A DNA stretch of 9,755 bases from Bathymodiolus azoricus thioautotrophic gill symbiont (GTDB lineage Bacteria > Pseudomonadota > Gammaproteobacteria > PS1 > Pseudothioglobaceae), in assembly GCF_001298715.1 (NCBI RefSeq), contig NZ_CDSC02000285.1:1-9755 (forward strand). Reading direction: 5' to 3'. The notes below the pieces were generated by a model, which had not been told where the DNA came from, searched no databases, and saw only the letters and a program-made list of their open reading frames with translations. Below, one piece after another: positions 6,299-9,755 of this stretch. Both the position numbers and the translations under genes were made by a program. Numbering within the stretch: position 1 is the stretch's first letter; every line of letters starts with the position of its first letter.

Positions 6299-7128
6299 AT
6301 TATCACTACTTCAGTTTCCAGGCTAATATCGTACATAGATTTTACGGTTTGTTGAATGTGTTTAATGAGATTTTCAATATCATCTGCAGTAGCATTGTCT
6401 TGGTTGGTAATAAAGTTGGCATGTTTGCTGGATACGCAAGCACCACCGATACAAAAACCTTTTAAGTTACTGTCTTCAATGAGTTTTGCGGCAAAATTAT
6501 TTGGCGGATTTTTAAACACGCTGCCGCAATTCGCCTCACCAATCGGCTGAGAATCGTTACGCTTTTTTAACAAGGCTTTGATATTTTGTTGTTTGTTAGT
6601 CTGTGAAAATCTTAAACTTGCACTAATAAAATACTCATCCTTATGCTGTGGTGCTACTTTTCTATAGGCAATATTAAACTCAGTGACGCTACGCTTAAAT
6701 ACCTTGCCTAAAGTATTAATAGTGGTGACAGATTCAACTGAAGACCAAATCTCAAAACCAAATGCACCCGCATTCATTGCTAATGCACCACCGACACTGC
6801 CTGGAATAGCACTTAAAAATTCAGCGCCATTCAACCCTTGAGATCCGCAAAATCGAGAGAGCTTTGCCAGTGTCACACCTGCATCTGCTTGAACAATGCC
6901 ATTTTCAACACCTAATTGATTGAGTTGTGTGAGTTTGATAGCAACCCCTAAAAAACCTCTATCACGCACCAGCAGGTTGCTACCTAACCCTAACATCAAG
7001 ATAGGTTTTTGATTGCTTTTTAAAAAGTCCGATAACTCATTGAGTGTATTGGGTGTAAAAAAATCTTGTGCGATACCGCCTACTCTGAATGAGCAATGCT
7101 TAGCCATTGGCTTGTTATGAGTCAGCAT
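6295..7128 (-). CDS. murB: UDP-N-acetylenolpyruvoylglucosamine reductase (MurB)
   Basis: MurB is the FAD- and NADPH-dependent cytosolic enzyme that reduces UDP-GlcNAc-enolpyruvate to UDP-MurNAc. Motifs seen: the N-terminal PMAKHCSFRVGG (7-18); the FAD-binding LGLGSNLLVRD (46-56); the central IPGSVGGALAMNAGAFG (108-124); AYR (154-156), whose Arg is a substrate/catalytic residue; NCGSVFKNP (200-208) with the proton-donating Ser203; and the C-terminal ETEV with Glu273. At 277 residues it is the short form lacking the extra loop of E. coli-type (type I) enzymes, i.e. it resembles type II MurB. The start at 7128 overlaps murC by 14 bp and leaves a short N-terminal leader before the conserved block. 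Another ATG at 7107-7105 (Met8) would clear murC but begin inside the conserved motif, so I prefer the upstream one. It shares the ATGA overlap with ddl. Confidence 0.96.
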   Translation of the reverse strand: MLTHNKPMAKHCSFRVGGIAQDFFTPNTLNELSDFLKSNQKPILMLGLGSNLLVRDRGFLGVAIKLTQLNQLGVENGIVQADAGVTLAKLSRFCGSQGLNGAEFLSAIPGSVGGALAMNAGAFGFEIWSSVESVTTINTLGKVFKRSVTEFNIAYRKVAPQHKDEYFISASLRFSQTNKQQNIKALLKKRNDSQPIGEANCGSVFKNPPNNFAAKLIEDSNLKGFCIGGACVSSKHANFITNQDNATADDIENLIKHIQQTVKSMYDISLETEVVII

Positions 7129-8530
7129 ATTGTGTCATGATGGGTTTAACCAAAGTATGAATATCGCCAGCGCCAAGTGTTAGTACTACATCATTACTTT
7201 CAATAATATTGGGCAAGATTTTAAGGGCTTCTTTGGTATTTTTAACCACAATTGGGTCAAGTGTCGAGCGTTGACGAATACTGTTTGCCAGTGAGCTAGA
7301 ATTAATATTGGCAATTGGACGCTCATTGGCAGGATAAACTTCAAGTAAGATAAGTCCATCCACTTTGGATAAGGCATGAGAAAAAGCATCAAATAAATCC
7401 CGTGTTCTTGAATAACGATGTGGCTGGAAAATTACCACTAAGTTTTTGTTTTTATAAGTGCTTCTTAAGCTTTCAATGACTGCCAAAATTTCATTTGGAT
7501 GGTGTCCATAATCATCGTATAAGGATATTCGATGATTATTAATAGTAAGTTCGCCGTGATAATCAAGTCGTCGTGCAACACCAGTAAAACTTTTTAGTGC
7601 ACTTTGGATAATATCAATACTTATATCTAGCTTACAAGCCACACCAATAGCCGCTAAGGTGTTGAGAATATTGTGCCTTCCTATGCTGTTGAATTCAACT
7701 TTAAAAGATTGCTTTTGAGGGGTAAGAATAACCTCAAAATACATTTTTCTATTAGATTGACTAATGTTGATTGCTTGAACATCAACCCCATCGGAAAAGC
7801 CATAAGTGACCAAAGGACGGTGAATGCTGCTGAGTATATCTTTGACGCCATCATCGTCTGAACATAGTACACACGCACCATAAAAAGGTAGGTTAGAAGT
7901 GAAGCTAATAAAGGCATCAGTGAGTTTCTTATAATCATAATCATAAGTGCTCATGTGGTCTTGGTCAATATTGGTGATGACGCTGAGCATGGGTTGTAAC
8001 AATAAGAAAGATGCATCAGACTCATCGGCTTCAGCTATCAAATAATCACTCTCACCGAGTTTTGCGTTGATACCGCTAGAATTTAAAATACCACCAATAA
8101 TATAAGTTGGATCAAGTTTAGCGGTATTCAAAATATGAGTAATTAAACTGGTGGTGGTGGTTTTTCCATGAGTACCTGCAACAGCAATACCAAAGCGAAA
8201 ACGCATAATTTCAGCCAACATTTCTGCTCTAGGGACAACAGGGATATTGTTTTTCTGTGCGTTGATAAGTTCTGGATTTTTCTGACTAATCGCACTGGAA
8301 ACCACTACAGCATCAGCATCTTTGATATTGTTTTGATGATGAGCGTTAAAAACCTCACAGCCTAATTTTTGCAAGCGTTTGGTAATAGGGCTTTGATTTA
8401 AATCTGAACCTGAAATTTGATAACCCAAATTATGTAGCACCTCGGCAATACCGCTCATACCTGAGCCACCAATACCAATAAAATGGATTCTTTTAATTCT
8501 AGAGCTGAAAGTAGGTAGTAAATTATTCAT
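7115..8530 (-). CDS. murC: UDP-N-acetylmuramate--L-alanine ligase (MurC)
   Basis: MurC adds L-alanine to UDP-MurNAc using ATP, the first step of stem-peptide assembly in the cytosol. The 471-residue length is normal. Three Mur-ligase domains are visible: the N-terminal UDP-binding fold with HFIGIGGSGMSGIAEVL (16-32) and SGSD (40-43); the central ATPase domain with the P-loop GTHGKTTTT (119-127), EADESD (167-172) and the NIDQDHM segment (187-193); and the C-terminal domain with GRHNILNTLAA (284-294), DDYGHHPNEI (339-348), FQPHRYSRT (368-376) and LGAGDI (452-457). The ATG shares an ATGA overlap (8530-8527) with the ispF stop, and there is no ribosome site in front of it, so its translation probably depends on ispF. 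In the standard dcw cluster murG precedes murC; here ispF does. Confidence 0.98.
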   Translation of the reverse strand: MNNLLPTFSSRIKRIHFIGIGGSGMSGIAEVLHNLGYQISGSDLNQSPITKRLQKLGCEVFNAHHQNNIKDADAVVVSSAISQKNPELINAQKNNIPVVPRAEMLAEIMRFRFGIAVAGTHGKTTTTSLITHILNTAKLDPTYIIGGILNSSGINAKLGESDYLIAEADESDASFLLLQPMLSVITNIDQDHMSTYDYDYKKLTDAFISFTSNLPFYGACVLCSDDDGVKDILSSIHRPLVTYGFSDGVDVQAINISQSNRKMYFEVILTPQKQSFKVEFNSIGRHNILNTLAAIGVACKLDISIDIIQSALKSFTGVARRLDYHGELTINNHRISLYDDYGHHPNEILAVIESLRSTYKNKNLVVIFQPHRYSRTRDLFDAFSHALSKVDGLILLEVYPANERPIANINSSSLANSIRQRSTLDPIVVKNTKEALKILPNIIESNDVVLTLGAGDIHTLVKPIMTQYADS

Positions 8531-9000
8531 TTTGAAACAGTGATAATAGTGAACACTTGAATGCCTTTCCCTTTTCCAAAAGCGCTTAAACCTTCACCTG
8601 TGGTAGCAGTGATGCCAATATCACTAATTTCAATGTTGGTTAAGTTGGCAATATTAGACTTTAGTGCTTGCATTTTCGGTGTGATTTTAGGTACTAGACA
8701 CTCAACGGCAATGGCAATATGCTCGATTTGCCAACTGCCTAAATCTTTGAGTGCAAGTTTTAGATATTCAGTGCTATCAGTGATACCTTGTTGACAAAGC
8801 TCGTCAGCTTTAGTGCCAAGAATATTTTGACCTGTCACTGAGGAGAGCGCATTGGTGATTGAATGTAAAATCACATCTGCATCGCTGTTGCCTTTTAATC
8901 CTTGAGGATGATGAAACTCAATACCACCTAAAACCAATGGCTTGTTGTTTTCGCTATCAAAAGCGTGGGAGTCTTGCCCGATTCCAGTTTTAATTTTCAT
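8527..9000 (-). CDS. ispF: 2-C-methyl-D-erythritol 2,4-cyclodiphosphate synthase, divergent type (IspF)
   Basis: IspF converts CDP-methylerythritol 2-phosphate to the cyclic diphosphate MEcPP with loss of CMP in the MEP isoprenoid pathway. The 157-residue length fits. The metal-site residues are present: Asp10 and His12 in GIGQDSHAF, and His46 in SDADVILH; the end motif ATTGEGL (132-138) keeps Thr133/Thr134/Glu136. However, the position of the conserved His34 of the E. coli enzyme is Asn38 here (GLKGNSDAD), and the canonical DIG and FPDTD substrate-binding stretches are replaced by a segment reading GTKADELCQQGITDS (62-76). I recall similar GNSDADV/GITDS sequences annotated as IspF in other bacteria, so this looks like a subtype rather than a decayed gene. 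Its start overlaps the ispD stop by 11 bp and its stop overlaps the murC start by 4 bp. Pairing with ispD supports the MEP role. Confidence 0.87.
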   Translation of the reverse strand: MKIKTGIGQDSHAFDSENNKPLVLGGIEFHHPQGLKGNSDADVILHSITNALSSVTGQNILGTKADELCQQGITDSTEYLKLALKDLGSWQIEHIAIAVECLVPKITPKMQALKSNIANLTNIEISDIGITATTGEGLSAFGKGKGIQVFTIITVSK

Positions 9001-9694
9001 TTTGTTCTAGATAAAAGTTTGCGAGTGTTAGGTCTTCTGCTGTGGTGATCTTTAGATTACTTTTACTTGCTTCAACCAAGATAGATTCCAAGCCTAAATA
9101 CTCAATACTGCTTGCTTCGTCGGTAATCGTTAAATTATTTTGTACTGCATTTTCTAATGCTTTGGATAATACAAAAAAACGATACATTTGGGGCGTTTGT
9201 GCCTGCCAAAGCGTTGACCTATCCAAGGTGCTTTCCACGATATTTCCGTGAGATTTTTTAATAGTGTCCACCACTTTTGTAGCCAATAGTCCGCCCGTAG
9301 GATGGTCTTTGAGCTGCTTAATAAGATTTTCTATTTCACTCGCCTTGACACAAGGTCTAGCAGCGTCGTGTACCAACACCCAATCATTATTCTTGGTAAA
9401 AGGGCGTAATGCATTTAGTGCTGAGATAACAGAGTGGAGGCGCTCCTTGCCACCAATGGCAGTTGCCAGTAGTTTATCATGATTGGCAAATACTGAGTTT
9501 TTAAAGGCTGTGTCGTTTTCAGTAATAGCAACGACACAGCCTTTGATTTGTTCGATATTCAACAAAGTTTTAAGTGTTTGGTCAAGCACACTCAAACCAT
9601 TTTTTAATTTAAGATGTTGTTTGGGCTGTTTGGCATTCATACGCGAACCCATGCCACTTGCAGGAACAATAAGAAAATGTTTATCGGTTGACAT
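8990..9694 (-). CDS. ispD: 2-C-methyl-D-erythritol 4-phosphate cytidylyltransferase (IspD)
   Basis: IspD couples methylerythritol 4-phosphate to CTP, forming CDP-methylerythritol in the MEP pathway. At 234 residues it has the normal size. Motifs: the nucleotide-binding IVPASGMGSRMNAKQPKQHL (9-28) with Arg18 and Lys25, matching the catalytic Arg20/Lys27 of the E. coli enzyme; GGKERLHSV (81-89); VLVHDAARP (106-114); VVDTIK (141-146); LDRSTLWQAQTPQ (157-169); TDEASSIE (191-198); and NLKIT (213-217). The second residue of the usual PAAG is Ser13 instead of Ala, a mild change. It is the first gene of the six-gene overlapping operon. The ATG at 9694 places the motif correctly; a consensus -10 box lies only 8 bases upstream, which implies a very short or absent 5' leader. 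Its last codons (ATGAAAATTAA) contain the ispF start. Confidence 0.97.
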   Translation of the reverse strand: MSTDKHFLIVPASGMGSRMNAKQPKQHLKLKNGLSVLDQTLKTLLNIEQIKGCVVAITENDTAFKNSVFANHDKLLATAIGGKERLHSVISALNALRPFTKNNDWVLVHDAARPCVKASEIENLIKQLKDHPTGGLLATKVVDTIKKSHGNIVESTLDRSTLWQAQTPQMYRFFVLSKALENAVQNNLTITDEASSIEYLGLESILVEASKSNLKITTAEDLTLANFYLEQNEN

Positions 9695-9702
9695 AAGTCA
9701 GA

Positions 9703-9708
9703 ATTATA
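9703..9708 (-). promoter_or_regulatory. Probable -10 box of the ispD operon
   Basis: TATAAT on the minus strand ends 8 bases before the ispD ATG. With the usual 6-8 bases from -10 to the start site, transcription would begin 0-2 bases before the ATG, giving a near-leaderless mRNA. No Shine-Dalgarno sequence lies between. The hexamer 17 bp upstream (ATTAAT, 9731-9726) is a poor -35. Confidence 0.5.
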
Positions 9709-9710
9709 CC

Positions 9711-9755
9711 TAAGGAGGTGATGATATTAATTAACTGGGTTGAGTTAATTAGTCG
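9711..9755 (+). other. Perfect Shine-Dalgarno sequence and possible start of a divergent gene
   Basis: TAAGGAGGTGAT (9711-9722) is complementary to the full 3' end of 16S rRNA. An ATG at 9721-9723 follows, and its frame stays open for the 11 complete codons to the window edge (M-I-L-I-N-W-V-E-L-I-S). Only two bases separate GGAGG from the ATG, which is shorter than optimal. The gene, if real, runs out of the window and cannot be identified. Confidence 0.3.
9728..9751. repeat. AT-rich inverted repeat upstream of ispD
   Basis: TAATTAAC (9728-9735) and GTTAATTA (9744-9751) are perfect 8-bp inverted arms around an 8-base centre TGGGTTGA. It lies about 30-55 bp upstream of the inferred ispD start site, where an operator for a dimeric regulator would sit. 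It could also form a weak hairpin early in the possible divergent gene. No run of T follows that would make it a terminator. Confidence 0.45.

Noticed and set aside
9688..9716. Plus-strand TTGACA at 9688-9693 as a -35 for the divergent frame
   Set aside because: At 17 bp the would-be -10 is TAAGGA, a poor match that coincides with the Shine-Dalgarno sequence; the hexamer is also simply the ispD start codons read on the other strand.
9711..9722. A fragment of the 16S rRNA 3' end on the minus strand (ATCACCTCCTTA)
   Set aside because: The identity stops after 12 bases; the preceding sequence does not match the conserved GGCTGG of 16S rRNA. It is better explained as a Shine-Dalgarno sequence on the plus strand.
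1..9755. Search for mobile elements, CRISPR arrays, tRNA genes, toxin-antitoxin or defence genes
   Set aside because: No long direct or inverted repeats, spaced repeat arrays, transposase motifs or tRNA-like sequences were seen by eye; almost every base is accounted for by housekeeping genes.

Overview
The window is an AT-rich stretch of a proteobacterial chromosome that is almost entirely coding. It consists of housekeeping genes for tRNA modification, redox/Fe-S chemistry, isoprenoid precursors, peptidoglycan precursors, peptidoglycan remodelling and cell division. The protein families (a BolA of the classic type, an MltD-like LysM lytic transglycosylase, the murC-murB-ddl-ftsQ order) point to a gammaproteobacterium. 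The low G+C and very compact layout suggest a streamlined lineage such as the SUP05/Thioglobus sulfur-oxidiser group. That last assignment is inference, not something the sequence proves. I see no rRNA, tRNA, IS element, CRISPR array, prophage or defence gene.

Layout. (1) Positions 1-74 hold no gene that can be called. (2) miaA lies on the minus strand (75-1010). (3) An 83-bp divergent intergenic region (1011-1093) serves miaA and a plus-strand cluster. (4) The plus-strand cluster (1094-4667) encodes a ferredoxin-domain flavin reductase, BolA, an MltD-type lytic transglycosylase lipoprotein and an unrecognised multi-pass membrane protein. Its genes overlap or are 9 bp apart. (5) The minus-strand operon (9694 down to 4657) reads ispD, ispF, murC, murB, ddl, ftsQ, with every adjacent pair overlapping (11, 4, 14, 4 and 8 bp). 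The two clusters converge tail to tail with an 11-bp overlap of their last codons, so there is no room for a conventional intergenic terminator. (6) The last 61 bp contain a consensus -10 box for ispD, an AT-rich inverted repeat, and a perfect Shine-Dalgarno sequence on the plus strand pointing out of the window.

How the genes fit together. IspD and IspF make isoprenoid precursors by the MEP pathway, which feed the undecaprenyl lipid carrier. MurC, MurB and Ddl make the UDP-MurNAc-peptide and the D-Ala-D-Ala dipeptide loaded on that carrier. FtsQ directs division, and MltD on the facing cluster cuts finished glycan. The minus-strand operon therefore reads as one envelope-precursor module ending in a division protein.

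The most noteworthy points are: the IspF is a divergent subtype lacking several residues of the canonical substrate site; ispDF heads a broken piece of the division and cell wall (dcw) cluster that lacks the expected ftsA/ftsZ after ftsQ; ispD has a probable near-leaderless promoter; the start of the mltD gene is ambiguous; and the 230-residue membrane protein is unidentified. I did not find evidence of an undescribed multi-gene system.
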